Shown: positions 44,378-53,397 of the stretch, piece after piece
Layout of the letters: each line of letters opens with the position of its first letter
Numbering within the stretch: the first letter of the stretch is position 1
Origin: Grimontia hollisae CIP 101886
Lineage (GTDB): Bacteria; Pseudomonadota; Gammaproteobacteria; Enterobacterales; Vibrionaceae
Assembly: GCF_000176515.1 (NCBI RefSeq)
Contig: NZ_ADAQ01000011.1
Span: 186,001 to 250,000 of the forward strand
Direction: 5' to 3'
DNA: 64,000 bases
Position numbers and translations under genes: made by a program
The notes under the pieces: generated by a model
The model's database searches: none
The model's input: the letters and a program-made list of their open reading frames with translations, nothing else
What the model was told of the DNA's origin: nothing

Positions 44378-44395
44378 GCCTCTCATTCTCAAAAG

Positions 44396-44698
44396 TTATT
44401 GCTTACTCAACAGGAACTTACGCAAATCTCTTTCGGTACGCATAACAAACAGAATAAATACTTTGTCTGCGTCTTGTTTATAGAATACACGACATGGATT
44501 TACGACAACCTCACGGCAACTTAAATGTTCTAGTTCAGGTGGAATACGCCCTGATTCCGGAAAACTCTCTAGACGCTCAACTTTAGAGAAAATCGTTTGA
44601 ACCAATTGCTTTGCTGCAACGACATTTTCAAGTGCGATATATTCAGCGATGTCATTGAGGTCGGATAACGCTGGCTCAGTCCAGATTATTTCAACCAT
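44396..44698 (-). CDS. RelE/ParE-superfamily toxin, cassette-borne
   Basis: A 100-residue toxin: VEIIWTEPALSDLNDIAEYIALEN at the N-terminus, FPESGRIPPEL in the middle, and CREVVVNPCRVFYKQDADKVFILFVMR, the classic ParE pattern. It overlaps the antitoxin gene by 13 bases, so it is translationally coupled. The pair is bounded by matching GTTAGCC cores (44374-44380 and 45012-45018), an integron cassette. Such cassettes are thought to stabilise arrays. Confidence 0.9.
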   Translation of the reverse strand: MVEIIWTEPALSDLNDIAEYIALENVVAAKQLVQTIFSKVERLESFPESGRIPPELEHLSCREVVVNPCRVFYKQDADKVFILFVMRTERDLRKFLLSKQ

Positions 44699-44943
44699 TT
44701 TGACATTTTGTCCTTGGCTTCTTCGTGACTAACCACTTTACCATCAGCTAGTGCACGTTCGCCTCGCGCAATACCCTCAAGAATTGACAAACGGTTTCGC
44801 ATAAACTCGTAATCATCAACATCGATCAAATATGCAGATGGCTTACCGTGCTCGGTAATTAATACTGGTTCCTTAGTATCGTGGAGATCAGCGAGGATCT
44901 TAGTTGCTTGACGCTTGAGTGATGTGACTAATTCTACTTTCAT
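44686..44943 (-). CDS. Phd/YefM-family antitoxin, cassette-borne
   Basis: An 85-residue antitoxin: KVELVTSLKRQATKILADLHDTKEPVLITEHGKPSAYLIDVDDYE is the Phd/YefM DNA-binding part, and the acidic C-terminus (SHEEAKDKMSKWLK) should bind the toxin. It is the first gene of the cassette and about 70 bases from its core, leaving room for its own promoter, which toxin-antitoxin cassettes usually have. Confidence 0.9.
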   Translation of the reverse strand: MKVELVTSLKRQATKILADLHDTKEPVLITEHGKPSAYLIDVDDYEFMRNRLSILEGIARGERALADGKVVSHEEAKDKMSKWLK

Positions 44944-45048
44944 GAGAGCAGCTCCAAAGGAATACTAAAGTGACACTATTCTATCACTTTACATATAGCA
45001 AGCTCTATAGCGGCTAACAATTTATTAGATCCCAAAGTGGGGTGTGAC

Positions 45049-45159
45049 CCCGCCTAAGGGGCTAGCAACGCATAACACAAAATCCAAACACAACAACCGC
45101 AACCGCCGCGGCTCATTGGGACTGGAAACGCCACGCGTTAACAGTCCCGCTTGAGGCGA
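45049..45159 (-). other. VCR-like attC site, core lost
   Basis: On the minus strand CGCCTCAAGCGGGACTG, AACGCGTGGCGTTTCCAGTC and GTTATGCGTTGCTAGCCCCTTAGGCGG follow the V. cholerae repeat closely. The expected core after GGCGGG is replaced by about 30 unrelated bases before the next GTTAGCC core at 45012, and the R'' end is ATCAATCGCC rather than TAACAAACGCC. It is probably no longer a good recombination site. The sequence from 45160 to 45329 shows nothing recognisable. Confidence 0.8.
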
Positions 45160-45329
45160 TTGATGCTTGTACTTCTATGCGGTCACCATGACTTAGTTGT
45201 GTCCTGGCTAGTTCAAATTAATGCATGGTCATACTGTACTCATGATAAATCTCGCTATCCTTCTTCTATCTATTTTTTTCTTATCAGAAGTCAAGTCCAC
45301 TCTCAGTGACGAGTACGGCCAAGAGTAAG

Positions 45330-45935
45330 TCATCGCTTTCGTAACTCCTTAGCCTCAATCGCCTCGTTCAAGTTGACGCGGTTGAATTTTACAATTGCTT
45401 GACGAGCTTCTTTCACCAAAGCACTGTCACCATAATGTATTGCTATCCGGTATGCCATCAGCAGATTTCTACGTCTGTCTAGCACCATTCGCTGCCGCTT
45501 CGATATCGCACGTTTTTGTTCATAAAAGCTCATCAGTTCATGGTCGGAAAAACCCAGTGTTTGGGCCAACAACTGATAACCAGAAAAGTTATCTGCTTCT
45601 TTATAAGGTTTGCCCTTGTAATTCAGAGCCCCTTCTTCAGAGTATCGGTAAGCTTTCATGGGATCTCGCACAAACTTGGGAACTATTCTCTCGATACCCC
45701 GCCAGTACTGCCCTTTTGCAATATCCTCGGTACCACGAATAGCGCCCAACACCACGCCACCCAGTACGGGACCAGCGACTTGCTGCGCATAATGGCTCCA
45801 TAGGTCTTCTCCCTGTAGGTCTCGATATGGGTCACGGATCCAAAGCCCGTCCAGAGAGATTCGCGGCGATACTCCTGCCCCGCCCGCACCGTATATTACG
45901 AGGTCCGCAAAATCTTCTCCCACGGCGTCAGACAG
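45330..45935 (-). pseudogene. phage PLxRFG-type large protein, C-terminal fragment
   Basis: About 200 residues, with RDPMKAYRYSEEGALNYKGKPYKEA, YQLLAQTLGFSDHELMSFYEQKRAI and the charged tail NLNEAIEAKELRKR. These match the end of very large structural or injection proteins of podophage-like prophages. The N-terminal thousands of residues are missing; beyond about 45935 the strand is taken over by the oppositely oriented integrase remnant. Confidence 0.65.
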
Positions 45936-46478
45936 TTTAAAGAGGTCGCCAGAGACCGCTACGTATCCGATGCTGAGTATTTCGCGGTCTATCGCAATGG
46001 ATGCCCTGCCGTGCGCGCTGCGATGCAAATCAGCTATCTCTGCGCCGCCAGACAACAAGATGTTCTCTCTTTGCGTAAAGACCAAATTTTGGATGAAGGG
46101 ATATTTATCCAGCAAGGCAAAACCGGGAAGAAACAAATCAAGCTATGGAGCCCAGAGCTCAGGGAAGCGGTGAAAGAGTGTGACAATGTCTATGGCGCAA
46201 ATAGCCTGTATGTCATCCATCAAGCGACGGGCTCTTCTTTTACACGTGATGGGTTTAATTCCCGTTGGAGAAAAGCGCGGGAAAAGGCAAGAAAAGAAAC
46301 AGGGCTTCTCCTGGATTTCACCTTTCATGATTTGAAGGCCAAAGGGATTTCTGATTACGAGGGAAGTGCGAGAGAGAAGCAAATTTTTTCAGGTCATAAG
46401 ACCGAGAGACAGGTGGCAACTTACGACAGAAAAGTGGAGCAAGTGCCCTCTCTTAACCGCCGGAATATTACCAAATGA
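45933..46478 (+). pseudogene. tyrosine integrase, C-terminal catalytic fragment
   Basis: About 181 codons without a proper start. RDRYVSDAEYFAVYRNG opens the catalytic domain. The first arginine is in SYLCAARQQDVLSL, the lysine in QQGKTGKKQ, HDLKAKG replaces the usual HxLR, and the histidine and tyrosine nucleophile are in SGHKTERQVATYDRK. The arm-binding domain is missing. It ends 66 bases from the tRNA-Leu gene, the usual place for a prophage integrase next to its tRNA attachment site. Confidence 0.8.
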
Positions 46479-46496
46479 TATTACCAAATATTACCA

Positions 46497-46541
46497 AAAG
46501 AAAAACGGCTCACACGCACAAGCTTGTAAGCCGTTGTTTTT
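46497..46541 (-). terminator. terminator of the second tRNA array
   Basis: On the minus strand ACGGCTTAC pairs with GTGAGCCGT around a loop containing AAGCTTGTGC, followed by TTTTTCTTTT. It lies just past tRNA-Leu. Confidence 0.8.
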
Positions 46542-46543
46542 AA

Positions 46544-46630
46544 TGGTGCCCCGGGCCGGACTTGAACCGGCACAGCGCGAACGCCGAGGGATTTTAAATC
46601 CCTTGTGTCTACCAATTCCACCACCAGGGC
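46544..46630 (-). tRNA. tRNA-Leu (TAA)
   Basis: An 87-nt class II tRNA with encoded CCA, anticodon TAA in AGGGATTTAAAATCCCT, a long variable arm (CGGCGTTCGCGCTG) and acceptor GCCCTGG/CCGGGGC. It is the last gene of the second array and has no counterpart in the first. A prophage probably integrated at or beside it. Confidence 0.95.
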
Positions 46631-46675
46631 ACGCAATTCTGTGATTGCGACGGCAGGCACCATCTGCAAATAATT

Positions 46676-46751
46676 TGGAGCGACACACGGGGTTCGAACC
46701 CGTGACCTCAACCTTGGCAAGGTTGCGCTCTACCAGCTGAGCTAGTGTCGC
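46676..46751 (-). tRNA. tRNA-Gly (GCC), copy 2
   Basis: A 76-nt tRNA with CCA. The T arm reads CGGGTTCGAACCCCG in place of the CGAG version at 1640; otherwise it is the same as that copy. Confidence 0.95.
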
Positions 46752-46782
46752 ACATTACCCGGCATTACCGAATAATTAAAAG

Positions 46783-46859
<77 letters not shown>

Positions 46860-46901
46860 TCCGTATTTCACCATTCAAAGCATGATGATGGCTTGTATGC
46901 T

Positions 46902-46977
46902 TGGAGCGACACACGGGGTTCGAACCCGTGACCTCAACCTTGGCAAGGTTGCGCTCTACCAGCTGAGCTAGTGTCGC
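46902..46977 (-). tRNA. tRNA-Gly (GCC), copy 3
   Basis: A 76-nt tRNA identical to the copy at 46676. It occupies the slot held by the decayed Gly sequence in the first array. Confidence 0.95.
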
Positions 46978-46981
46978 ATCA

Positions 46982-47055
46982 TGGAGGCGCGTCCCGGAGT
47001 CGAACCGAGGTCCACGGATTTGCAATCCGCTGCATAGCCACTCTGCCAACGCGCC
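46982..47055 (-). tRNA. tRNA-Cys (GCA), copy 2
   Basis: A 74-nt tRNA identical to the copy at 1973, including the four-base spacer (ATCA side) before the Gly slot. It is the first transcribed gene of this array. Confidence 0.95.
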
Positions 47056-47105
47056 TTTGCTAACTCCGCTTCAGTAAGTCACCTTCCTCTGCGGTACGGG
47101 TTGGC

Positions 47106-47133
47106 ATTCTACATAAGTTTTTTATGCTGTCAC
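47106..47133 (-). promoter_or_regulatory. sigma-70 promoter of the second tRNA array
   Basis: On the minus strand GTGACA and TAGAAT are separated by 16 bases, about 50 bases before tRNA-Cys. The sequence between promoter and tRNA is related to that of the first array. Confidence 0.7.
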
Positions 47134-47270
47134 GCAGAAATTTAAGGGCTTCGGTTCGTTTGCTTCTTTATCAAGCAAATCTGATAAATATCAGCCATAT
47201 TGATCAAAGTTTTAGCAAAAATATCTGGCCTTTTTCATCAAAGCGCTTAATGCCCGAAGAGTGAAAAACC

Positions 47271-47300
47271 AAAAGCCAGCGATTTTCTCGCTGGCTTTTT
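47271..47300 (-). terminator. terminator of fabV
   Basis: A 12-base stem (AAAAGCCAGCGA/TCGCTGGCTTTT) with a five-base loop lies 25 bases after the fabV stop codon, with T runs on both strands. Confidence 0.88.
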
Positions 47301-47324
47301 CATCGTTAGGACAAGTGTCTGGCG

Positions 47325-48527
47325 CTAGATAGACTGAACGTCGAAGTCCACTTCTGGATTAACATCAACATCGTAATCCACACCTTCAACGCCGAAACCG
47401 AACAGCTTCAGGAATTCTTCTTTGTATTCCACGTAATCGGTCAGCGCTTTCAGGTTTTCTGTGGTGATCTGTGGCCACAAGTCACGGCAATGTTGTTGGA
47501 TGTCCTCACGCAATTCCCAGTCATCCAGACGCAGGCGGTTTTTATCGTCCACTTCCGGCGCTGAGCCATCTGCTTTGTATAGACGCTGGCTGAACATGCG
47601 GTAGATTTGCTCCATGCAGCCTTCGTGAACACCCTCTTCACGCATTTTCTTGAAAACCATCGCGATGTAAAGAGGCATCACAGGAATCGCCGAGCTTGCC
47701 TGGGTGACAACAGACTTCAGTACTGCAACGTTTGCGCTACCGCCTGTCGCTGACAGTTTCTCATTCAGGGCAGCCGCTGCGCGGTCCAGGTCCATTTTCG
47801 CCCGGCCCAGCGCACCATCCCAATAGATAGGCCAGGTCAGCTCTGTACCGATGTAGCTGTATGCCACGGTTTTACAGCCATCTGCCAGCACACCGGCATC
47901 AGACAGGGCCTGAATCCACAGTTCCCAGTCTTCACCGCCCATGACGGTCACGGTATCTTTGATTTCCTGATCAGTGGCCGGCTCAACTGTCGCTTCAATG
48001 ATTTCGTCTTTGTTGGTATCTACCGCAGTTGAACGATAGGCCTCACCGATTGGCTTCAGCGATGAGCGCACGACTTCACCGGTTTTAGGCAGTTTACGGA
48101 CAGGCGATGCCAGTGAGTAAACCACCATATCGATCTGGCCCAGATCTTGTTTAATCAGTTCAATGGTTTTCTTTTTCGCTTCATCAGAGAACGCATCGCC
48201 ATTCAGGCTCTTGGAATACAGCCCCTCTTCTTTCGCGAACTTGTCAAACGCGGCAGAGTTGTACCAACCTGCTGTGCCCGGCTTTTTCTCTGTGCCCGGC
48301 TTTTCGAAAAACACACCGATGGTCGCTGCACCGCCGCCAAACGCAGCTGCAATGCGCGATGACAGGCCATAGCCACTTGAAGAGCCAACAACCAGCACGC
48401 GTTTGGGTGCATTGGCAATAGGTCCCTGGGCTTTGGTGTATTCGATTTGCTCTTTTACGTTAGCTTCACATCCTTTTGGATGGGTCGTCGTACAGATAAA
48501 TCCGCGAATTTTCGGTTTGATGATCAT
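47325..48527 (-). CDS. fabV: enoyl-ACP/trans-2-enoyl-CoA reductase FabV
   Basis: A 400-residue NADH-dependent reductase that completes each cycle of fatty-acid elongation. It replaces FabI in vibrios and is insensitive to triclosan. It begins [16 protein letters not shown], binds NADH through [21 protein letters not shown], and has YSLASPVR and the catalytic [20 protein letters not shown] (Tyr-x8-Lys). The ATG at 48527 has AAGGTT upstream; the frame is open 19 codons further without a ribosome site. Confidence 0.95.
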   Translation of the reverse strand: MIIKPKIRGFICTTTHPKGCEANVKEQIEYTKAQGPIANAPKRVLVVGSSSGYGLSSRIAAAFGGGAATIGVFFEKPGTEKKPGTAGWYNSAAFDKFAKEEGLYSKSLNGDAFSDEAKKKTIELIKQDLGQIDMVVYSLASPVRKLPKTGEVVRSSLKPIGEAYRSTAVDTNKDEIIEATVEPATDQEIKDTVTVMGGEDWELWIQALSDAGVLADGCKTVAYSYIGTELTWPIYWDGALGRAKMDLDRAAAALNEKLSATGGSANVAVLKSVVTQASSAIPVMPLYIAMVFKKMREEGVHEGCMEQIYRMFSQRLYKADGSAPEVDDKNRLRLDDWELREDIQQHCRDLWPQITTENLKALTDYVEYKEEFLKLFGFGVEGVDYDVDVNPEVDFDVQSI

Positions 48528-48680
48528 ATTCAACCTTCCTTTCAAAGTTGGGCCTAGGATAAATACTTCATCTTGTTTTGGCACTTATTTTTGTCGCAAA
48601 AGCCGGTTTTCGGGCAGTGGTTGGAGGTGTTAGCAAGAAAAAACACCGCTGTTGCGGCGTTTTTGAGAACACATCAGCGG

Positions 48681-50975
48681 TTAGGCTGCTTTTCCTTTCT
48701 TGTTCTTGCCGGTCACAGGCGCATTGTCGCCCGAAAACCAGGACGGGTCGAAGTTATCCACCTGGATTGCGTCATAGCGAAGCGCGTCAGCATGTTTTAC
48801 CTTGTCGACTTCTTCCTGCGTCAGGACATTTTGCTCAAGGGCAGCGGCGAGGCGATCAGCCAACAGGCCTTTGGCCGGAATTTGCTTCGCTTTTGCTGCA
48901 ACGGCCATTTTCTTTTCCAATGGTTTCACAGAAACCATGGCTTCAAACGCGCGTTCCATGATGCCTACCGGATCGTCGGCCTTATCACCGACATAACAGA
49001 GGTGGGTCAGTCGCTCACGGTGTGCGCCCGGTGTCATCATCAAGTCCGCAATCTGAGTCGCCAGTTTGTCAGACGGTGCGTTGTAGTGCATGCCCAGTGG
49101 GAACAGGATGGCGCGCAGCGAGAACCCGACACCTTTTTGTGGGAAGTTATTGAACGCACCATCAAACGCTTCAGCACATTTGTTCAGGCAATGCTGCAGT
49201 GAGTAATGAACAAAGGGCAGATCAGACTGCTGACGGCCTTCATCCTCATAACGCTTCAATACTGCAGACGCCAGATACAGATGACTCAGCACATCCCCCA
49301 GACGGGCAGATAACATTTCGCGGCGCTTGAGTTCCCCGCCCAGGGTCAACATGGCCACATCCGCCGTCACCGCCAACGCACGGCTCATACGTGATAAGTG
49401 ACGATAATAGTTGGCGGTTTCACCGGATACCGGTGCACTGTTGAAACGTGATCGGGTAAATGCATTGGTAAAAGACATCAGAACGTTTTTGGTGGCAAAA
49501 CCAATATGTTTAATCAGTAATGCATCGAATGCTGCTGCGCCTTTCGCTTCGTCTTGCTCCGCCGCCGCTTCCATTTCTTTGAGCACATAAGGGTGGCAAC
49601 GTGTCGCACCCTGACCAAAAATCATCAGGTTCCGGGTCAGGATATTCGCCCCTTCCACGGTAATGGCGACCGGCATACCAAAATAGTGGTGGCCTACATA
49701 GTTAAGAGGACCTAACTGGATAGCACGGCCAGCGTGAATGTCCATAGAATCATTGAGAATGGTACGAGCCAGTTCGGTCATGTGATATTTGGCAATTGCT
49801 GTCACAATCCCCGGCTTCTCTTTCATATCGAGAGAGGTTGTTGTCAGGGTACGCGCCGCTTCCAGCATGTAGGTGTAACCGCCGATACGCCCCATGGCTT
49901 CACCCACACCTTCAAATTTGCCAATATGCATGCCAAACTGCTTACGCACGTAGGCATAAGCACCGGTCGTGCGCGCAGTCAGGTGCCCGACTGCTGTACC
50001 GAGTGCAGGCAGTGAAATACCCCGCCCTGCTGACAGACATTCCACCAGCATACGCCAGCCTTTCCCGACATAATCCTGTCCACCGATGACCCATTCCATC
50101 GGAATAAATACATTTTCCCCACGGGTTGGACCGTTCATAAACGACAGACCAAGCGGGTTGTGGCGCTCTCCAATCTCAACGCCTTGATGATCGACCGGGA
50201 TCAATGCGCAGGTAATACCCAGTTGTTCCTTTTTGCCTAACAGCCCATCAGGATCGTGCAGTTTAAACGCCAATCCCAGCACCGAGGCCACGGGTGCAAG
50301 GGTAATGTAACGCTTATTCCAGGTCAGGCTAATTCCCAGCACTTCTTTGCCTTCATGCATGCCCATGCAGACAACCCCCTTATCGGGAATAGAACCTGCA
50401 TCAGAACCAGCTTCCGGGCCTGTCAGTGCAAAACAAGGAACTTCTTCGCCATTAGCAAGACGTGGCAACCAATAATTCTTTTGCTCATCAGTACCATAAT
50501 GAGTCAGCAGCTCACCGGGGCCAAGAGAGTTAGGTACCATCACTGTGACTGCTGCACTCAAACTGCGCGTTGCGATGCGGGACACAATGGTTGAGTTCGC
50601 GTAGGCAGAAAACGCAAGACCACCGTATTCTTTGGGAATGATCAGTGAGAAAAACTTCTCTTTTTTCAAGAAGTCCCAGACTTCCGGCGGTAAATCTTTA
50701 CGCTCCTGGACGATGTCAAAGTCATCAAGCATAGCCAGCAACGTTTCAAGCTGGTTATCCATAAACGCTTTTTCTTCGTCGTTCAGGCGGGGTTTTGGGT
50801 ATTGCAGCAGTTTACGCCAGTCGGGACTACCAGCGAACAATTCGCCGTCCCACCATACACTACCTGCTTCCATTGCCTCGCGCTCGGTTTCAGACAGGGG
50901 AGGAAGAACCTTTTTGAAAAACGTGAACGCCGGGTCGCTCAAGTAGCGTCTTCTAAGTGATGGTTGAGAGCTCAT
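48681..50975 (-). CDS. fadE: acyl-CoA dehydrogenase FadE
   Basis: A 764-residue enzyme for the first step of beta-oxidation. IIPKEYGGLAFSAYANS and CFALTGPEAGSDAGSIPD are the N-terminal and FAD regions of acyl-CoA dehydrogenases, VEGANILTRNLMIFGQGA follows, and the C-terminal DUF1974 region ends NKKGKAA. It is about 50 residues shorter than E. coli FadE and lacks that protein's hydrophobic N-terminus. AAGGAT precedes the ATG. The upstream TetR gene is on the same strand, 45 bases away. Confidence 0.93.
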   Translation of the reverse strand: MSSQPSLRRRYLSDPAFTFFKKVLPPLSETEREAMEAGSVWWDGELFAGSPDWRKLLQYPKPRLNDEEKAFMDNQLETLLAMLDDFDIVQERKDLPPEVWDFLKKEKFFSLIIPKEYGGLAFSAYANSTIVSRIATRSLSAAVTVMVPNSLGPGELLTHYGTDEQKNYWLPRLANGEEVPCFALTGPEAGSDAGSIPDKGVVCMGMHEGKEVLGISLTWNKRYITLAPVASVLGLAFKLHDPDGLLGKKEQLGITCALIPVDHQGVEIGERHNPLGLSFMNGPTRGENVFIPMEWVIGGQDYVGKGWRMLVECLSAGRGISLPALGTAVGHLTARTTGAYAYVRKQFGMHIGKFEGVGEAMGRIGGYTYMLEAARTLTTTSLDMKEKPGIVTAIAKYHMTELARTILNDSMDIHAGRAIQLGPLNYVGHHYFGMPVAITVEGANILTRNLMIFGQGATRCHPYVLKEMEAAAEQDEAKGAAAFDALLIKHIGFATKNVLMSFTNAFTRSRFNSAPVSGETANYYRHLSRMSRALAVTADVAMLTLGGELKRREMLSARLGDVLSHLYLASAVLKRYEDEGRQQSDLPFVHYSLQHCLNKCAEAFDGAFNNFPQKGVGFSLRAILFPLGMHYNAPSDKLATQIADLMMTPGAHRERLTHLCYVGDKADDPVGIMERAFEAMVSVKPLEKKMAVAAKAKQIPAKGLLADRLAAALEQNVLTQEEVDKVKHADALRYDAIQVDNFDPSWFSGDNAPVTGKNKKGKAA

Positions 50976-51019
50976 GGTTCAGATCCTTGTATTTGTAACA
51001 CGTTAATTTTTATTATTTT

Positions 51020-51697
51020 TTAACCTGCACTGCGCGGAAAACCGCTGGGCACAAGTAATAGCTCCTTGCCAAGCGGCGCATCCACACCTGCCGCCAGATA
51101 AGGGATTAATCGGTCGAGAATGTCTTCTGTCGTCACGTTATGGCCAAAATCATTTTCAGCAATCTCACTTAACGCAACATTTGACGCCATGGTGAAAATA
51201 ACAGCACCAAGGGTGAAGTGAAGCCGCCAGAATACGTGTTCAGGTTTCAGGGCCGGATTGGCTTTTTTGACCGCCTGGGTGAACAATGAAAGTACAGAAT
51301 CATAGCGGGTGGTGATAAACCAGCGCAGGTGGCCTTGCACATCAGTATAGCCACGGCCAATCAATTGCATGAAGGTCGACGCACCATGGCGTTTAAATGT
51401 ATCCAGCCCGAGGAGAGGACGTTTGGTACAGGCAAAAACCTCCACCATTGAGATCTCCTCTTTCACCAACAGCAACGTCAATTCTTGCGCCAGTTGTGGC
51501 ATGAATTGTTCCAGATACCGGGCTAATACTGCACGCACCAGCGATTTCTTGTCACCGAAATGATAGTTAACTGACGCCAGATTTACGCCAGCTTTACTCG
51601 TAATGGTACGAAGAGAGGTCTCTTTGAAACCATGCTCAGCAAATAATTGCTCAGCGGCATCGAGAATTTTTCCTTTGGTTTCGCCTTTCCCTGCCAT
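51020..51697 (-). CDS. TetR-family regulator of fatty-acid metabolism, PsrA-like
   Basis: A 225-residue protein with an N-terminal TetR helix-turn-helix (ETSLRTITSKAGVNLASVNYHFGDKKSLV) and a C-terminal ligand domain (RLHFTLGAVIFTMASN). Sequence and position directly before fadE fit PsrA, which senses long-chain fatty acids or acyl-CoA and represses fad genes. The ATG at 51697 has AGGTG seven bases upstream, better than the ATG at 51703. Confidence 0.85.
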   Translation of the reverse strand: MAGKGETKGKILDAAEQLFAEHGFKETSLRTITSKAGVNLASVNYHFGDKKSLVRAVLARYLEQFMPQLAQELTLLLVKEEISMVEVFACTKRPLLGLDTFKRHGASTFMQLIGRGYTDVQGHLRWFITTRYDSVLSLFTQAVKKANPALKPEHVFWRLHFTLGAVIFTMASNVALSEIAENDFGHNVTTEDILDRLIPYLAAGVDAPLGKELLLVPSGFPRSAG

Positions 51698-51884
51698 TTT
51701 CATTCACCTGTATTAAACACCCGTTTAACTTTACATCCCATTATCATTAATAACAAGTCCAAAACATCCAGAGAAATCTACCCTTTTACAAGAGAAAAAT
51801 TTAATCACTGTAACCAATTGTAAATTGGAGATATTCTTAGATTTTTGAAAAGATCACGCTCATTGATGATAGAAAATTTGGCGT

Positions 51885-51993
51885 TTTGGGGAACAATTGC
51901 TGGCTCATCAGGTCACATATAGTGCCACTGCTTTTTCTTAGAAGTTTTTATTCTTCTGAAGCCCGTACACTGAATTGCGTACGGGCTTTTTTT
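51885..51993 (+). ncRNA. candidate small RNA 1
   Basis: The 3' end is a perfect terminator: GCCCGTAC/GTACGGGC stem (51961-51986) with a ten-base loop and seven T. It is preceded by CTGCTTTTTCTTA and an inner hairpin (AGAAG...CTTCT). No plus-strand gene lies upstream. The 5' end is a guess. Confidence 0.5.
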
Positions 51994-52094
51994 CGTCTAG
52001 ATACCGGACAACGGTAAATTGAACCGATTGAAGAGGAGAAAAAAATTTTTTCGAAATTTTTGAACTTATCTGACAGGAGTCAGTCTGACATTGT

Positions 52095-52233
52095 GTAGAT
52101 AGCGAATAAGTGCCTTCCATGTATAGCTGGCCGCCACACATGATTTCATCCTTATCGCTACATGCTGCTGCTTTTTCTTACTCCTGCTTAAAAACATTTA
52201 TGTTGCCCGCTTCAGATGAAGCGGGCTTTTTTT
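52095..52233 (+). ncRNA. candidate small RNA 2
   Basis: The 3' end is a GCCCGCTTC/GAAGCGGGC stem (52205-52226) with a four-base loop and seven T. It carries the same CTGCTTTTTCTTA block as the first candidate, at a similar distance from its terminator, so the two look like diverged tandem copies. The 5' end is a guess. Confidence 0.5.
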
Positions 52234-52243
52234 ATGCATGATG

Positions 52244-53080
52244 TCAGTGCAAATCTGGCACAGGCATATCAAAAGGCGACGGGTAGATAAGTGTCAAACC
52301 TAACAGTTTTAGGGTGTTGTATGGGTCGATATACTTGCCCTCCCCACCATCTTCGATAAAGGAAGGCTCTTCTAGCCCCATCTTCTTGGCAGCCCAACGA
52401 TAAAACGCCGATCGCGATGGGTGTTCCAACGCACTGAGGTGCAAGATGTCCCCCCCTATTTGCTTTTTGACGATAGCAATAATCGCCCCAATACAATCAT
52501 CACGGTGAACCAGATTAACGGGATCCTTTCCATTGCTGATATCCTCACGTCCGGCAAGGTATTTCCCTGGATGCCGCTCACCACCCACCAGTCCAGAGAG
52601 TCTCAAAACAACACCCCCTTCGGGAAACTGGGAAAGCATATAATCTTCAATTTCCCGGTGCATTTTCCCCGAAGCCGTATCAGGCTTACAAACCGTGCTT
52701 TCCGTTACCTTGCCTGTGACATTGCCGTAGACCGATGTAGTACTGATAAAAATGAACTGCTTCACGCCACCAGACTTCGCACTGTCAACCAGCTTCTTCA
52801 TGGCCTGCACAAACGCTGCGCTGTCCACGGTGCGGCGACCGGGGGGGATATTGGCCACGAGGACGTCACTGCCGAATAGCGCTATTGACTCCGGTGCATA
52901 CTCATGACTAAAAATGTCAAAAACCACACTGTGAATACGCTTCGATGTCAACAATGCTAGCGAGTCTGGATTACGTTTGCTTCCAACAACAGAATATCCA
53001 ACTTCACGCATACTTTCTGCCAAGGGAAGTCCCAGCCAACCGCATCCGATTATTGAAACTGTTTTATAAGGTTTCGACAT
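52244..53080 (-). CDS. NAD(P)-dependent epimerase-like protein (YeeZ-type)
   Basis: A 278-residue extended-SDR-like protein. The Rossmann motif is SIIGCGWLGLPLAESM, followed by FIFISTTSVYGNVTGKV with the active-site-like Ser and Tyr, and LRLSGLVGGERHPGKYLAG. VHRDDCIGAIIAIV is typical of sugar-nucleotide epimerases. The substrate is unknown. The ATG at 53080 has AAGGCGG upstream and was preferred over one at 53107. Confidence 0.82.
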   Translation of the reverse strand: MSKPYKTVSIIGCGWLGLPLAESMREVGYSVVGSKRNPDSLALLTSKRIHSVVFDIFSHEYAPESIALFGSDVLVANIPPGRRTVDSAAFVQAMKKLVDSAKSGGVKQFIFISTTSVYGNVTGKVTESTVCKPDTASGKMHREIEDYMLSQFPEGGVVLRLSGLVGGERHPGKYLAGREDISNGKDPVNLVHRDDCIGAIIAIVKKQIGGDILHLSALEHPSRSAFYRWAAKKMGLEEPSFIEDGGEGKYIDPYNTLKLLGLTLIYPSPFDMPVPDLH

Positions 53081-53397
53081 CAACACCGCCTTGTAATTGT
53101 TTTTCATTTGTCATGCCAATAGCTTCGAGACGTGCCACAAGAAATCCAACCTATTTCTCGTTTGGTGAAAAAAAGCTTCTATATTGTGTAATTAAGCAAC
53201 CAAAAGCGTGAATGAATACAAATTTTTCCAAGGTATTTTTAGTTAGAATGCCTTTCAGAGAATCCAACCGTTACACTCAACTATAACATTGTTGGACATT
53301 GCATTATTTCACCCAATTTTAAGTCAGTATGCGACATGTGATTTTTAAGACATTTGCCACTGACAAATTAGACAGCGGAAGCAACGCGGTAATCTGA
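53081..53397. other. 317-bp divergent promoter region of hexR
   Basis: AT-rich sequence between the divergent YeeZ-like gene and hexR. TGTAATTAAGCAA near 53188 resembles one half of a HexR operator (TGTAATTAAATTACA type) and could serve autoregulation; the second half is degenerate. Confidence 0.35.

Larger units (their letters stand above)
51698..52243. other. 546-bp intergenic region with two terminated short transcripts
   Basis: No protein gene is seen. The region holds the PsrA-like gene's promoter on the minus strand and, on the plus strand, two separate intrinsic terminators without an upstream gene. A T/A-rich tract (TTTTTTCGAAATTTTTGAAC) lies between them. Confidence 0.6.

Noticed and set aside
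28371-45180. CRISPR array
   Set aside because: Repeats in the accessory region are few, dispersed and tied to cassette cores; there are no regularly spaced short repeats and no cas genes.
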